Positions 1 to 12,220 are shown, counted from the stretch's first letter. The stretch: DNA of 64,000 bases from Laguncularia racemosa (GCA_037954665.1 JBBMOL010000012.1:6076001-6140000), one strand, 5' to 3'. Notes: a model not told the origin generated them from the letters alone. Translations and numbers: made by a program.

Positions 1-578
1 TTATGAACTGTGTAATCTATTGGCATTGATTGGCCACACGCTCTTCTGCTGTTTCTTTGTCTTTATATGTAATATATACTGGTATCATAGGCTATGCTCA
101 AACTTCAGTACCAACGACTGGCTATTCCTGCTTGCATAGTGATTTCATGGGCAAAATTTGTCAAATTGTGAAATATGCAGGCCACAGCATTATCATTTTC
201 AGTTGGCACCACATCTCTTTTGCACAAATGCAGCCAATTGGTAAAAAAAGATGTGGTTTTTGTTGGTTTCTTTTTAAATACATTTCCATTACTAATTACC
301 ACATTTAAGTAAATTAAAAAATCGGTTATGGAAGCTCAAGCAAGTTATAGCAGAGGCCTAAATGAGGTAATTGTGCTCCTATACAATGTGTTCCTTAAGT
401 AGTGATGTGGCTACAGATCCATGCATGCATGACCACCTTAAATTGCACTTCACTACTAGATTTTTTTTGCAATGGTTCGGAATTATTTGTATTGCAAATA
501 TATCATTCATGATATATAGTTTTTCTGTTCTGTAGGGACTAATTCCTTATGTTTTCTTTGTTGCTTGTTTAATTTCAG
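1..578 (+). other. Non-coding, probably intron of the EDR2-like gene
   Basis: No exon with family similarity is visible here. Because the exon at 579 begins after a 3' splice site in the middle of the protein, this stretch is most likely an intron of that gene, and the earlier exons lie left of the window. The open frames at 30-308 (both strands) have no family resemblance. Confidence 0.5.
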
Positions 579-3500
579 TCAGAAGCTGGGAAGAAGCTTC
601 CATTCATCCTAATTATTAATCTACAGGTGAATATGTGCTCTTTCTCCCTTTCAAAGAATGATTGATGTTCTAGGGATGAGTGTATACTAATGTTCTTGTT
701 AAATTGATGTGAAACCCCTCTCAGGAAGTAAAAAATGACTTTTTTTTTTTTTTGGGTGGGGAATGGTGTGGTGTGGTGTTATAGGATTGATTGTTAAATA
801 AATTTTTGAGCTCGTTAGGGAGAGAACCCGACGATCTCATTTTTAGGGTTCTTTATAGAGAGAGCCCTACGATCTCAATCCTATGATAAACACTGGAATT
901 TGTTTTGGAAAGAATTGAACATAATTTCATTGCTGGAGTAAAACTCCTTTTGTACGACATTTTTTTTTTTTTTGCAGTTACCCTTTCCGCTACTCCTAAT
1001 GTAACTGCCCATGCAGTCATGTTCCTTCCCTATTCTGACTCCACACTTCCACTAACCTAGACTCACTATGGACAGCCTACTGAGGTACAATTACAGACTC
1101 ATAGACCCACTAAACCACTACCAACACAACAATAACAGAACATACAGACCCACTATTCTACACCAGGATGTACAGCAACACAACAACAACAGAAATAATA
1201 ACTAGGACCTAACAGCGAACAGCAACATAGCAGCTCATCCACACTTCGATTTTGACTTCCTCCTTGAATATACCTGTTTGAACGGCACTATTGTGTCATG
1301 TGAACACGGGAAAAACCTCGTGTGTAACATGTGGGGGTGCAAAGCCAATGGGTGGTAAATAAAAATAGACGTAGCTCCATCACTTGCAGTAGACTTATTG
1401 ACTTTCCTGTGAAATTTAGTACATATATAACTGAAGTAGATTAGCTTACCATTTTACATTTATGAAAGTAAATTAGTTTAGAGAAAAGAGATGAAGTTAC
1501 TTATCTTTATAAGCTGAGATTTCCTCTGCATCTTTTTTGTAACCATGTTGCAATATCAAGTTTTCCAAGATTAAGATACATCTGGTGGTAGAGTTAATAG
1601 TTTTCCTTTTTTCTGTGGCTTCAGGTTCCAGCAAAGCCAAATTATAGTTTGGTCATTTATTATGCATCTGATAGGCCTGTACATAAGAATTCTTTATTGG
1701 GTAAGTTTGTGGATGGGGATGACATATTTCGAGATTCAAGATTCAAACTAATTCCTAGCATTGTTGAGGTATGAAATGCTACTGCTATATGTCATGTAAT
1801 CTCCTGCAATTATTTATTTTCCCTTGATGTTTTGACTACAGCAACAATCTACAAATGGTGCAGGGTTACTGGATGGTTAAGCGTGCAGTTGGAACAAAAG
1901 CTTGCCTGCTAGGGAAGGCTGTAACCTGCAACTATTTTAGGCAGGACAACTTTTTAGAGGTACTTCTTTATTCTCTTGTTATTTTACCTTGTTCTTGAAA
2001 GATTTATTGGTGGCCTTGGAGGAGCCATATGGACCTGTAGATGTTCTAACCAAGCAGCATGCAGATCCCAAAGTATGTAGTTTCAATGAAATACTACTGA
2101 TGGTAACCATTAGAACCGATGAAATTAGTAATACTATCCTTGAACGTAAATGGTATTCTGAGTCTTGAAAAATTTCCAGAAATATGGAAGAATAAAAGAT
2201 GTAATGATTTAGATCAAACTTGGGGTTTGTGATAATAAAAGATGTAATGATTTAGATGCACTCATAAATTTTTCCATCTGTTTTAACCAATTCTTCAACT
2301 TTTAGTCATGTCAATGTAAATACTGGGCCTCGACGATGAGAAAGTTAAATGACTTGTGACAAGTCCTCGTTTCTTCATCTAGAAAGAGGTGATTCACAAC
2401 CTGAAGTTTTCAGTGAAAAGTTGCTTTGACTATTGAGGATACCTTGATTAATTTCTTTATATCATCAATTGTTGAAGTCTGTGAGAGACCTACTAATCAC
2501 TTATCACATTACATTTTCCCTGGTTGACAAATTTTTCCTTTTTTATTGTAAATTTGGTTGACAAATTAATTAAATTATAATGTGCAGATTGATGTGGATA
2601 TTGGATCTTCATCTGTGGCAAGGAGTGTCATTGGTCTGGTACTAGGATATGTTACAAGCATCGTTGTTGATCTTGCCATTCTGTTAGAGGTTTGTGCATT
2701 GGTTCTTACATTCAGTAACTACTGTGATTTATATAGATCTTGTTTCAAGTTGGAGCTTTAGGGGTTATCTGATATAGAAAGACATAAGAAGAAAATTCTC
2801 TCATTCATTTTATGTTTTCAGAATCTGACCCCTTAATTGTTACGTTCATGTAATTATTCTTCTAGACTACCAAGGTGCGTGACTCTTCATCTGTCTAAAC
2901 TTGGTAGCTTTTAATGATTTTACACCAAAATTACATTGGGGAGATAGGGAGCTAAAATCACTTTTTAGGAAGTCACTGGTTAAAGCACTTTTAACATAAA
3001 ATCAATAGCTGGGGTTTCAAATTCCAATTAGGTCTTTTTATTTTTCTGCTTGTTTGGTATGAGAAATAGGACTTCTGATGGTACAAGAAAAAGCTTTTTT
3101 TATTTTTTCCATACAAAGGCAATGATGTTAAGTTGAAAAACGGTAGGACATCATTCTTCTTTTATTGAATGCAATCTGAAGATCTTCCTGCGTCTAACCC
3201 TTAAAAAACCTTCTTGGTAACTGCGTTTTGAAACTATTTTTCAAATTCTTTTGAATTTGTCACATTTCAGTACTTGTGATGGTCATACATTTTGGTGGTA
3301 ATCAAAATCTAGTCAGTTAGTAGCCTTTACTGGATAGCAATATTAGGAAGAGATGACAAAGATTGGCAAACAGTTGTGGGGTTACAAGCGGAAAATGTTC
3401 CATTGAAAATGAGGACAATAATATCCTTTTTCAGAAATATAAACTATTTTTTCAATTCAAATCACTCCAGCTATGAATATTTTCTGGATGGTTAGCCCAC

Positions 3501-3964
3501 TACTGCATATTGCAAAAACTGCTAATTAGTATGTCTTGATTTGGTTACTACGGTACTGTCTAACCATTAGTAGTATTAAATTGTAACAAAAGACAAAAGA
3601 AATGGGAACCAATGAATGGGTTGTGGTTCCTGGAGGCTGGTTGGATTGCAAGGTAAATAATGCAATTACTGAGAGGAACGATATGTATGTTGAAGATTTC
3701 AAAGATCTGAGCTGAAGAGCTTAAAAGTGAACACAAAACAGGAGAATCTATTTTAAGGATTTGCTTTTTGCAGTTTCTCTCATTTTCATTGTTATGTGCC
3801 AGCTCTGCTACAATTTAAGTATCTTTGTAAACACAAGATCATGTTATTTGATTATTTTGGGAATTTCACAGGCCAAGGAAGAGTCTGAGTTGCCCGAATA
3901 CATTCTTGGAACTGTTAGGCTGAATCGCGTGAGACCCGACTCTGCTTTGAATTTTGGGGGATGA
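579..3964 (+). CDS. EDR2-like protein, C-terminal DUF1336 part (5' partial, 5 exons)
   Basis: Five exons join in frame: 579-626, 1625-1768, 1864-1959, 2588-2689 and 3872-3964 (160 codons plus TGA), all with AG/GT borders. The joined protein is the C-terminal DUF1336 (EDR2_C) domain. Recognisable blocks are VPAKPNYSLVIYYASDRP, LLGKFVDGDDIFRDSRFKL, GYWMVKRAVGTKACLLGK, IDVDIGSSSVARSVIGLVLG and ELPEYILGTVRLNRV. In Arabidopsis, EDR2 is a PH-START-DUF1336 protein that restrains salicylate-dependent defence and cell death and binds phosphoinositides; that function is carried over by homology only. PH and START domains are not in the window, so the gene starts upstream. The last intron (2690-3871) is the longest at 1.2 kb. 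All exons are intact, so the copy looks functional. Which EDR2 paralogue it is cannot be decided from this part. Confidence 0.9.
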
Positions 3965-4023
3965 ACTTTGTGTTGGCATGTTCTTCAATGTAGGGAATCC
4001 GTACTTTACAGGGAGAAAATTGA

Positions 4024-4029
4024 ATAAAC
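4024..4029 (+). promoter_or_regulatory. Polyadenylation signal of the EDR2-like gene
   Basis: A canonical AATAAA lies 60 bases after the TGA stop codon at 3962-3964, a plausible distance for a short plant 3' UTR. This is positional inference; no transcript evidence is available. Confidence 0.5.
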
Positions 4030-4800
4030 AAACTCTCCAAAGCATAAATGTAAATTGTACACGAAAGGATAATACATATTTAGTTGGCTTGCTTGTCAAA
4101 TTTTAAGTAAAAATCATAATTGAGCAATTACATTGTTGTGTATAGATCTCAATTTTCCACCAAAGTGAATCAAACTGGGCACTAAGTATTAGCACAGATT
4201 GTGTTTGAGCTCCCACTTGAATGCAGGATTTCACTTTGAAAATTTTTGTGGCAGTTAAAAATCTGAAATCTGTTGAGGGTTGTCTCTATTTGGTGTGATT
4301 TTTAATTGGGAAAGTGCCACATTCACTATGTGACTTTACTTGTTTTTCAATTTTGCACATGAACGTTCAAATTATCAATTTATACATCAAATAAAAACTT
4401 TCCTTGCAAGCTTACCAGTCCATGTATCTTCGTTTGTTGTTATTGTTCTTGTCATCATGTCTAGCGAATAACCTTATAACACGCTTAATATACCAACATT
4501 AACAACGTCAGCATTAATGATACTATGCCAGACTTCCATGTCAATATTAAATGCATTTTCTTTTTTCTTTCTTTCCTCCTCCTCCTCCTATCGAACTCGT
4601 TCTCAAACTCATTCCCAGCTTACTCAATCTAATAACTTGTATAATTACAGTGAGAAAAAAAAAAAAAAGAATAAGGGAAATAGAGGGTGTACCCTACTGC
4701 TGTTTCAGAACTGAACTAAAAAATCTAAGTTAAGGTCATCAGGAGATTGGGTAATTCATTTTTGCAACAAAATCCACACAACATTGTGGGGGAACGGTAT
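4030..4800. other. Intergenic, simple repeats only
   Basis: No gene seen. It holds a short (CCT)n tract at 4575-4589 and a 14-base A run at 4655-4668. The open frames at 4517-4733 are produced by these low-complexity tracts. Confidence 0.6.
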
Positions 4801-7088
4801 TGACATAAAGTAATAAAAAGGAAACAAGCATCAAATAACTCATATAGGAGACACTTCTATAAAGTAGGAAACTGAGCCCATTTAATCAAGCCTCCTCTAT
4901 AAATAGGAGACCTCTTCATATTTACAATTGATGCCATATGGAGAAGAGGAAGGATAGAAAGGTAAACCTCAAACCCTCTCTTTTGTTTCTTATATTTAGA
5001 ATTATTAAAGCCTTAGTACAAACTTAATAAATAAAACCATAGTTTTGATATATCAAGACAATTAGAAATCTCTAAACCCTTGATTTAGAGTTTCTAGTAA
5101 CAATAATTGAAACTCTAGAACTATGAACATGAATGAAACCCCTTGAATTAAGTCATAGGATTAAAAAAAAGATTTAATTGATACAAAATAATTAAATTAA
5201 GGTTTTATAACGGAATCCGATTTAATATGTTAAAGAATGACCTAGGAATTAAAAATGGAACAAACAGATTAGGGTTCATAATAAAATCAATTTAGGGATT
5301 TATAATGAGATTGAAAACCATTAGTTAGGTAATGAGATTGAAAACCATTAGTTAGGTAGGTTGAACCAATGTAAGAATAACGAATAATATAAACTAAATC
5401 TTAATGATGTAATAAGAACATATAGATGTAAGAGATTAACAAAGAACAAGGATAAAATCTTAGTGGTACAATAGAATCAATAGTTGGAGTAATATATGAT
5501 ATAGAAAGGAATGAAAGAAACCCATAGGAGGCAAGGTGATCAACTGCCCTAGTCAACTGCCTTTGTAACCTCCCCCTTTAACTACCCTTTCAACTGCACC
5601 TTCAATTGGTCCCCCACTCTAAATCAATTAACCCTTCTTCATCTCCTTAACCTAGTTAATTAATCTAAATAGAATAAAGTATAAATAAAACCAATAATTA
5701 AACTAAACTAAACTAAATACAATTAGTAGATAATTGACATTAATAATATAATTTATCTAATTTTATAGGACCTGAATGGATATACGAAATAAAAACGATA
5801 TAATAAAGGTGAATGACTCCTATTTGTTGTTATATGTACTTGCTAGGTTTAGTATACATAAATTGATTATTATGGTATGAATATTAATTATTGTGCGTTG
5901 GTTGTGCTTGAATGAAAATGAGGTTATTTGCTAAAATGTTTGGACTATTAAAGACCTATACTTTGAAAACTATTTCTCTTGGAACCCCCCTATATGTGTT
6001 TATGTATTGGTTCACTTGGTTCTCCTAGGATCCACACCACACTTTTAAAATTGGTACTCCTAGAACTTTTACCATACTTTCAAAACCCAGTTCTCCTAAT
6101 ATCCTATGGATATAAGGTCTACACTTTTACAATTTGGATCTCCTAGGTGCATTATGGGTTCACACTTTATACAAATTGGTACTCCTCAGTGCATTGGTGG
6201 ATCCTTATATTTGCTACTTAGTTCTCCCAAGGGCATTGAGAGTTCATACATTTGAAACTGGTTCTCCTAGGGTCAATCCAAATGGATGATATTTTTGTGC
6301 AAATGGATTGATTACATATATTTGTCAACCTATATTGTATTTTGTGTTTGTTTGTTGTATTAGTATTTAAAGTATGTATGTGGTGTGGCATATGCATAGT
6401 ATGTGTTTGTATGGCAATTACCACTTGCTAGGTTTTACTTGTCCCTTTTGGGAATTTTTTTTAGGTTTATTACTAAGCTAGACTTAAAGAAAATAGGAGA
6501 GCATAGGAATGAGCTTGCATGTCTAGTAGTAGAGTTGGGAATATAGGGCGGGCCGAAAATTTTGGCCCGCGAAAATTGTGGGTCATTTTGGCCCGCACTC
6601 GCATGGCCTGCGGGTCGAGGCGAGTCAACTAACCATGAGTTCCGGGTTAGCCCGCATGGCTAGCAAAAAAAAAAAAAAAAACTAAAATTAGCTCACTAAG
6701 CTGTCCAATATCAATAGTAAAACTAAAAGTAAAGTAAGTAAATAAACTAAAAGGCAAAAGTAACAACTAAAAAGAAGATGCAACACACAAACGCAATACA
6801 AAACTCTTATACTCAAACTTTTTAGAGTTAAACAAATTGAATGATTGCAAAAAAAAAAAGAGAAACGATAAATAAAAAAAAAGTCGATAATAAAAATGAT
6901 TTTTTTATTTTGTAAAAAAAAAAAAAAAAACCTCTCAGATGAGCTGAATTTTTGTACTTGTAACATGTGCAGTCTGACTCACTTCAGCTTATGGGTTGGT
7001 GCAAGCCACTCATTCAGCTCACTTTTCCAGCTCTATCCAGCAAGGATGTGACAATGGACTGCAGTGCCCTAGAGTTCAGGGCATGACA
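4801..7088 (+). repeat. Left LTR of element H
   Basis: It aligns with 13345-15131 over its length except for the inserted hAT element at 6530-7035. A TATA box CTATAAATAG lies at 4897-4906. From about 6000 to 6290 it carries imperfect repeats built on GGTTCTCCTAGG with roughly 55-60-base spacing. Confidence 0.65.
6530..7035. mobile_element. Non-autonomous hAT-type DNA transposon in the left LTR of H
   Basis: The ends are inverted repeats: TAGAGTTGGGAA at 6530 and the complement TAGAGCTGGAAA ending at 7035. The subterminal GGGCGGGCCGAAAATTTTGGCCCGC block is typical of plant Ac/hAT-like miniature elements. The flanking 8-mers TCTAGTAG (6522-6529) and TCCAGCAA (7036-7043) differ only by three transitions, as an aged 8-bp target duplication would. 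The matching spot in the right LTR of H (near 15080) lacks the insert. No transposase is encoded; the long A and T runs create spurious frames. Confidence 0.7.
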
Positions 7089-7813
7089 ATCTAATTGGTA
7101 TTAGTATTAGTGTTTAGGAATTGGAAGCCCATAAGAAATACATTTAAGGCGTAAGAAAATAAAATAATAAATATTAATAAGTTATCCTAGGATAGTAAAA
7201 TGAAGATAACAGATAATAGATAACATAAGAAAAAGTACATTCCATAGTTTATCCCTGGCTGTTGTACCCGAGACCCCAAGATGAGAATAAGACGCTAGAA
7301 AAGTAAAACTTTACAAGATAAAAGATTTAAAGATAACCGTGCTATTTTACCATAGGAATAGGCAGTAACGTATACAAGTCCATCTTACCAATGCCTATGA
7401 CGGCAATGTTACGATAAAATTTAGGAAAGCGAGGGGGGAAAAAGTAATATCAAGATCGCATAACTAATGTGACATAAATACATATAGATAATAGTCACGA
7501 TGGAGGTAGTGGTAATGGTAACAACAATAGATACCGATATACAATAGAATAACATAATAATAATTATATACATTTGCAAATCATAATGCTAATGATGAAA
7601 TCGACAACATTTAGAAACAACGGCTATTAAAAATTTAATATAAAATAGCAACTAAAAGGAAAATATCCAAAGATATAAAACTTCTCCCAAGAACCCTTAA
7701 AAATGGGCGATAACATAAACTAAAAGAGATGACATTATAACAAATATACATTGATAGGTATATATGTAATTGTAAAAATAATTATAAAAGATATATTCAA
7801 TAGCAACTATATA

Positions 7814-7818
7814 AATGA
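7814..7818 (+). repeat. Target-site duplication of copia J, left copy (AATGA)
   Basis: AATGA here is repeated exactly at 12584-12588, on the far side of the element. Confidence 0.85.
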
Positions 7819-8170
7819 TGTAAAGATAAACCAAGTCTTGATACACTCCGAAGTAGATCGGAGTTCAAAGAGGAAAGAAATTAACTCTCTCAATGGAAGA
7901 ATTGAAGAACTTGTAAAAAGACAATCTGTTTTTTTTTTTGAAGAGAAATTACAAGAGTATTTAAAAAGAGAATTATCCTAACAACAGACCAATAGGAGGA
8001 AGCCTAGAGATTAACGGAGCATTGAAAAACTCATTGGAAGAGAACAACTCATTAACTTAACAATAAAGGACCTAAGAAAACAACACATAAAATAACTCAA
8101 CAATAAATATCCAACACCAACATCCTAAAATTAAATTAACCTTCTAGAACATTACTTTAAAATCTCAACA
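7819..8170 (-). repeat. 3' LTR of copia J
   Basis: Matches 12233-12583 with about three differences (a GA/A indel after the T run, CTCATTGG/CTCCTTGG, CTAAGAAA/CTAGGAAA). It begins TGTAAAGATAAACC and ends AATCTCAACA on the plus strand. Confidence 0.92.
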
Positions 8171-8180
8171 CTCCCCCTTA
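8171..8180 (-). promoter_or_regulatory. Polypurine tract of copia J
   Basis: On the minus strand this reads TAAGGGGGAG, directly abutting the 3' LTR. It is the plus-strand primer for reverse transcription. Its first three bases are also the TAA stop codon of the pol frame. Confidence 0.85.
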
Positions 8181-9683
8181 AAGTGATGTTCTTTCAACCA
8201 AACCAAGCTTTGATCGTAGATCTTCGAGTAAGCCCTTCGGAAGTGATTTTGTAAAGATATCCGCAATATTGTCTTCACTTCTTACTGCGACCATTTCAAT
8301 AATTCCGTCCAACACTTTTTCACGAATGAAATGGTGTTCCAGTTCAATATGTTTCGTCCTTGCGTGAAAGACCGGGTTCGACGTAAGCTTGATGGCACTT
8401 AGATTATCACCGTGAATAGGAACAGACTGATCAATGGGCATATGTAAATCTTCAAAGAGTCTTCGAAGCCAAATGCACTCTTGAGCGGCATGAGCCGATG
8501 CTTTGTACTCGGCTTCAGTTGTGGATAGAGACACCGAACCTTGCTTTTTGCTGCACCATGAGATACTTGTAGTTCCGCAGAGGAAAACAAAACCAGAAGT
8601 CGACCTTCGATCATCCAAGTCACCGGCAAAATCAGCATCCGCAAATCCTCGCAAAGAAAATTCTACACCCTTTTTGTAAAATAAGCCCATGTTAAGAGTA
8701 GAATTAACATACTTCAAAATCTTCTTTGCCTCTTCAAAGTGTGGCTTCCTCGGCTCCTGCATATAGCGGCTGACCACACCAACTGAGAAGGCGATATCCG
8801 GCCTTGTTATTGTCAAATAAATCAGACTTCCCACAAGCGCACGGAAAGGACGAGGATCTAATAAACGTGTTCCTTCATCGCGACGAAGTCTCACGCTCAT
8901 ATCAAGCGGTGTATACCGTTTTTTTTCGTCAATCATCTTGAACTTCTCGACAAGTCGTTTGGCATAGCTGAGTTGAGACACAAAAATTCCATTATCCAAC
9001 TTCTCAACTTGCAACCCGAGAAAATTGCTCAGCTCTCCTAGCTTCTTCATATCAAAACGCAATGAAAGCTCATCCTGAAGACGGGAGATTTCAACATAAT
9101 TGCTGCCCGTCAAGATTATGTCGTCGACATATAAGAGAACGACCACCATCAGCCCTTGACGTTTCTTGATGAAAAGACTTGAATCCGATTCAGAAGCCAC
9201 ATAGCCGCAAAAACGTAAGTACTCCGCAATTTTCCCGTACCACGCACGCGGGGCTTGCTTCAATCCATAGAGAGCTTTCTTCAACTTACACACGAGATTT
9301 GGACGATCCTCAACCACAAACCCGGGTGGCTGGTCCATATAGATAGGACGATCCAGTTCTCCATATAAGAAAGCATTCTTGACATCAAGCTGCCATAATT
9401 TCCAGCCAAAACAAGCCGCCAATGCTAGGATGATACGTACTGAAGTCATCTTTGCCACAGGACTGAACGTTTCTTCATAGTCTTCCCTGTATTTTTGTGA
9501 GAAGCCTCGAGCTACCAGCCTAGCTTTGAATCGATCTATGGTCCCGTCGGCCTTCCTTTTGATTCGAAAGACCCATTTGCACGAAACCGGTTGCACTTCA
9601 GGAGGTTTCGGAACCAAGTCCCACGTTTGATTTTTCTGCAAGGCATTCACTTCTTCCTTCATAGCAGCTTCCCATTCTTTCAC
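8178..9683 (-). CDS. Copia J pol, reverse transcriptase and RNase H part
   Basis: A 501-codon open frame encodes the copia RT and RNase H. RT motifs seen are RFKARLVARGFSQ near the N-terminus, WQLDVKNAFLYGEL, QPPGF, LYGLKQAPRAWY and the catalytic LLYVDDIILTGS. RNase H follows, with FADADFAGDLDDRRSTSGF, STTEAEYKA, and ADIFTKSLP near the C-terminus. It has no ATG of its own at the start (first codon GTG): the frame is the continuation of the 9680-12181 frame after a one-base-type shift. The matching frame upstream (SYDEAKG, KEWEAAMKEE) is still readable in the 3' end of the other ORF, confirming a frameshift and not a separate gene. Apart from this, no stops interrupt it. Confidence 0.9.
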   Translation of the reverse strand: MKEWEAAMKEEVNALQKNQTWDLVPKPPEVQPVSCKWVFRIKRKADGTIDRFKARLVARGFSQKYREDYEETFSPVAKMTSVRIILALAACFGWKLWQLDVKNAFLYGELDRPIYMDQPPGFVVEDRPNLVCKLKKALYGLKQAPRAWYGKIAEYLRFCGYVASESDSSLFIKKRQGLMVVVLLYVDDIILTGSNYVEISRLQDELSLRFDMKKLGELSNFLGLQVEKLDNGIFVSQLSYAKRLVEKFKMIDEKKRYTPLDMSVRLRRDEGTRLLDPRPFRALVGSLIYLTITRPDIAFSVGVVSRYMQEPRKPHFEEAKKILKYVNSTLNMGLFYKKGVEFSLRGFADADFAGDLDDRRSTSGFVFLCGTTSISWCSKKQGSVSLSTTEAEYKASAHAAQECIWLRRLFEDLHMPIDQSVPIHGDNLSAIKLTSNPVFHARTKHIELEHHFIREKVLDGIIEMVAVRSEDNIADIFTKSLPKGLLEDLRSKLGLVERTSL

Positions 9684-12181
9684 TCCTTTAGCTTCATCAT
9701 ATGAAGAAGGTTCTTCATCATCAATCGATTTGCGAAGAAGCAGGAAAATGTTGTAACAAAATTATCATCTCTATAACGTGAAGGTCGCACAACATTTCTT
9801 TTAGGGCGTTGGCTGATTATCTCCTCTTGAGAACCGTCATTTTGGACAGAACCTAGTCTCCCCCTTTCTCCTTGGTTTTCTTCCGAAGAATCTTCTGAAA
9901 ACTGAGATAACGACAAAGTTACCGTATCATTTTCTTCAAGAGAAGCATCTTTTGAATAATGTGAAGAGATCTCATCGAAGATAACATCACGAGATACAAC
10001 ACATTTATTGGTTGTAGGATCCATACATCGCCAGCCGTTCCTTCGTTTGTCGTAACCGACGAAAATACATTTAATTGCTTTAGCATCCAGCTTGCTCCTC
10101 TGAGAATCAGATACATGAACATAACAGATTGAGCCAAAGACTCGAAGATACTTCACATTCGGTTTAACACCGAATAGCAGCTCATAAGGCGCTTTCAGAT
10201 TGGTCGGACTTAGCGGCACCCGATTAATTACATAAGCAGCACATTTCATGCCCTCTGCCCATAATGTTTTAGGCAGATTTTTTGCATGTAACCAGCACTT
10301 GCAGGTCTCTACAAGATGTCGAATTTTTCGTTCAGCCACGCCATTTTTCTGCGGCGTCTCTGGACAAGATAACTCTCTTTTAATGCCATTTTTCTGGCAA
10401 AAAGAGAAGAACTCATTCGAACAAAATTCCCCACCATTATCTGTCCGTAGAATTTTTATTTTCCTGCATAATTCTCCTTCGACAGCTTCCTTAAATTCTA
10501 GAAATCTCGAAAACACCTCAGATTTGTGTTTCACAAAATAAACCCATGTGAACCGTGTGTAATCATCCACAAATAGCAACATATAATTGGATCCAGAATA
10601 AGAAGCAATTCGAGTTGGTCCCATCAAATCACTATGGATTCGCTCCAAAGGAACCGTGCACCGAGAACTTGAGCTCTCGAAGGGTAGTCTATGTGCCTTA
10701 CCAAATTGACAGCCTTCACAAATTCTTTCATCCTCAAACTTTGATAGTTCGGGCAAACCTTCTACCAATTTTTTCTGAGCCATAACCCTCAACTTAGTCA
10801 TATTTAGATGACCAAGTCTCGCATGCCACAGCGAGGTGGTGTCATTGTTGCTCAACTTCTCAACGTATGAATTAGAGGCAGATAAAACAAATAGATCATT
10901 CACGCGCGTACCTGTGTGAACAACATCGGCTTTAATTTCTCTGACGTTCCGTAAGAATTTCACATCTCGCGGTCCGAAGAGCACAAGATTTCCAGCATCC
11001 ACTGCATTTGCGACGGAGAAAAGATTCTTTTGTATCCCCGGCACATGATATACGCTTTTTAGCGTAATTGATTCTCCATGATCGTTGTCGATAACAACGG
11101 TGCCTTCTTTCAGGATTTTATGAGCCGTATTGTCAGCGGTGATGATACCACTGCTGCTATCATGAAGTTGAGAGCATGAGAAAATTGATTCGTCTCCGGT
11201 AAGATGATGACCACACCCAGAATCCACGATCCATTCATTGTTAGTTGAATGCTTCGTGCGAGAGGTTCCTTCGACCATAAAGCATGTCTTCTGTTGAATA
11301 TTTTCATCAACTATATCGGCAAGAAAACAATTCTTCCAATCTTCTTCCTTCGATTGTTCAGACTTCTCGGTCACACCAGCCAAATTAGCAAAGTTTCCTG
11401 ACTTCAATTTAACTCGACAATATTTTTTAATATGACCGAGTTTGCCGCACCTGTAACATTTGAATGTCTTTTTAGGCGCATTAGAATATTCCGACGCAGC
11501 TTCATCCATTTTTTCTTTTCCTCGGTGAGCGCTTCCCTTCTTCACAAATAAGGCGCTTTTCGAGTCCTCCTTAATGCTGGTTCCGGCCATTTGCATGGCC
11601 AACGACTCTTGAGATGACAAGAGATTTTCCAGCTCTTCGAGTGAGGGTTGTTGCGTCCATCCTTGAATCGAAGTAATAAAAGGTGTGTACTCCGGTCGGA
11701 GACCTCGAATGATGTACCTTTTCGTTCGAGCTTCCGAGATTCGCTCTTCAGGATTTAATAGCGAAATTTCCGAACACAGGTTCTTGACTTTGAGAAAATA
11801 CTCCGAAATAGAACCAGTTTGTTTCGCAGTCACCAACTCATTCTCGAGCATCTGTAGACGAGCCTCGTTCCTCTTGTTAAATAGACGATCGAGTGTTTGC
11901 CAGATTTCACGAGCAGACCCACATCCGATTATGTGCTCGAACAATCCATGAGAGATAGATCTTTTCAACACAAATTCTGCCTTTGCATTTAACTGCTTCC
12001 ACTTCTTCAACTCTTCCGCATTTTCGGCGACATTCTCCGGAGCGACAATGCCATCAACCACGACGACATTCCACAAATCTTCGCCAACCAAATACGATTC
12101 CATACAAGTCTTCCATATCCGGTAGTTAGATTGGTTCAATAATTCCAAACCAAGTCCGGCTACACGACTGACACCTTCCAT
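9680..12181 (-). CDS. Copia J gag, protease and integrase part
   Basis: 833 codons from ATG at 12181, 51 bases inside the primer site. Order: GAG (residues about 1-220), CCHC zinc knuckle CYRCGKLGHIKKYC, aspartic protease with WIVDSGCGHHLTGD, pre-integrase region LWHARLGHLNMTKL through CEGCQFGKAHRLPF, and the integrase core with HSDLMGP, RTDNGGEF and PQKNGVAERK, giving the DDE triad. The last about 15 residues (NRLMMKNLLHMMKLKE) are out of frame; the true continuation is in the frame ending at 8178. Normal copia elements use one gag-pol frame, so this copy cannot make RT from the same product unless frameshifting rescues it. Confidence 0.9.
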   Translation of the reverse strand: MEGVSRVAGLGLELLNQSNYRIWKTCMESYLVGEDLWNVVVVDGIVAPENVAENAEELKKWKQLNAKAEFVLKRSISHGLFEHIIGCGSAREIWQTLDRLFNKRNEARLQMLENELVTAKQTGSISEYFLKVKNLCSEISLLNPEERISEARTKRYIIRGLRPEYTPFITSIQGWTQQPSLEELENLLSSQESLAMQMAGTSIKEDSKSALFVKKGSAHRGKEKMDEAASEYSNAPKKTFKCYRCGKLGHIKKYCRVKLKSGNFANLAGVTEKSEQSKEEDWKNCFLADIVDENIQQKTCFMVEGTSRTKHSTNNEWIVDSGCGHHLTGDESIFSCSQLHDSSSGIITADNTAHKILKEGTVVIDNDHGESITLKSVYHVPGIQKNLFSVANAVDAGNLVLFGPRDVKFLRNVREIKADVVHTGTRVNDLFVLSASNSYVEKLSNNDTTSLWHARLGHLNMTKLRVMAQKKLVEGLPELSKFEDERICEGCQFGKAHRLPFESSSSRCTVPLERIHSDLMGPTRIASYSGSNYMLLFVDDYTRFTWVYFVKHKSEVFSRFLEFKEAVEGELCRKIKILRTDNGGEFCSNEFFSFCQKNGIKRELSCPETPQKNGVAERKIRHLVETCKCWLHAKNLPKTLWAEGMKCAAYVINRVPLSPTNLKAPYELLFGVKPNVKYLRVFGSICYVHVSDSQRSKLDAKAIKCIFVGYDKRRNGWRCMDPTTNKCVVSRDVIFDEISSHYSKDASLEENDTVTLSLSQFSEDSSEENQGERGRLGSVQNDGSQEEIISQRPKRNVVRPSRYRDDNFVTTFSCFFANRLMMKNLLHMMKLKE

Positions 12182-12220
12182 ATCGAGAGAGCACCGATGT
12201 TCCTCACGAGTTCAACCCGA

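Noticed and set aside
329..368. Possible short exon starting ATGGAAGCTCAAGC before the EDR2-like exons
   Set aside because: The peptide does not match the family upstream of the DUF1336 start, and no clear splice sites frame it.
6688..6966. 92-codon minus-strand frame with Phe-rich protein
   Set aside because: Built from T and A runs inside the hAT element at 6530-7035.
10248..10785. Plus-strand frames inside copia J
   Set aside because: Antisense shadows of the integrase region.
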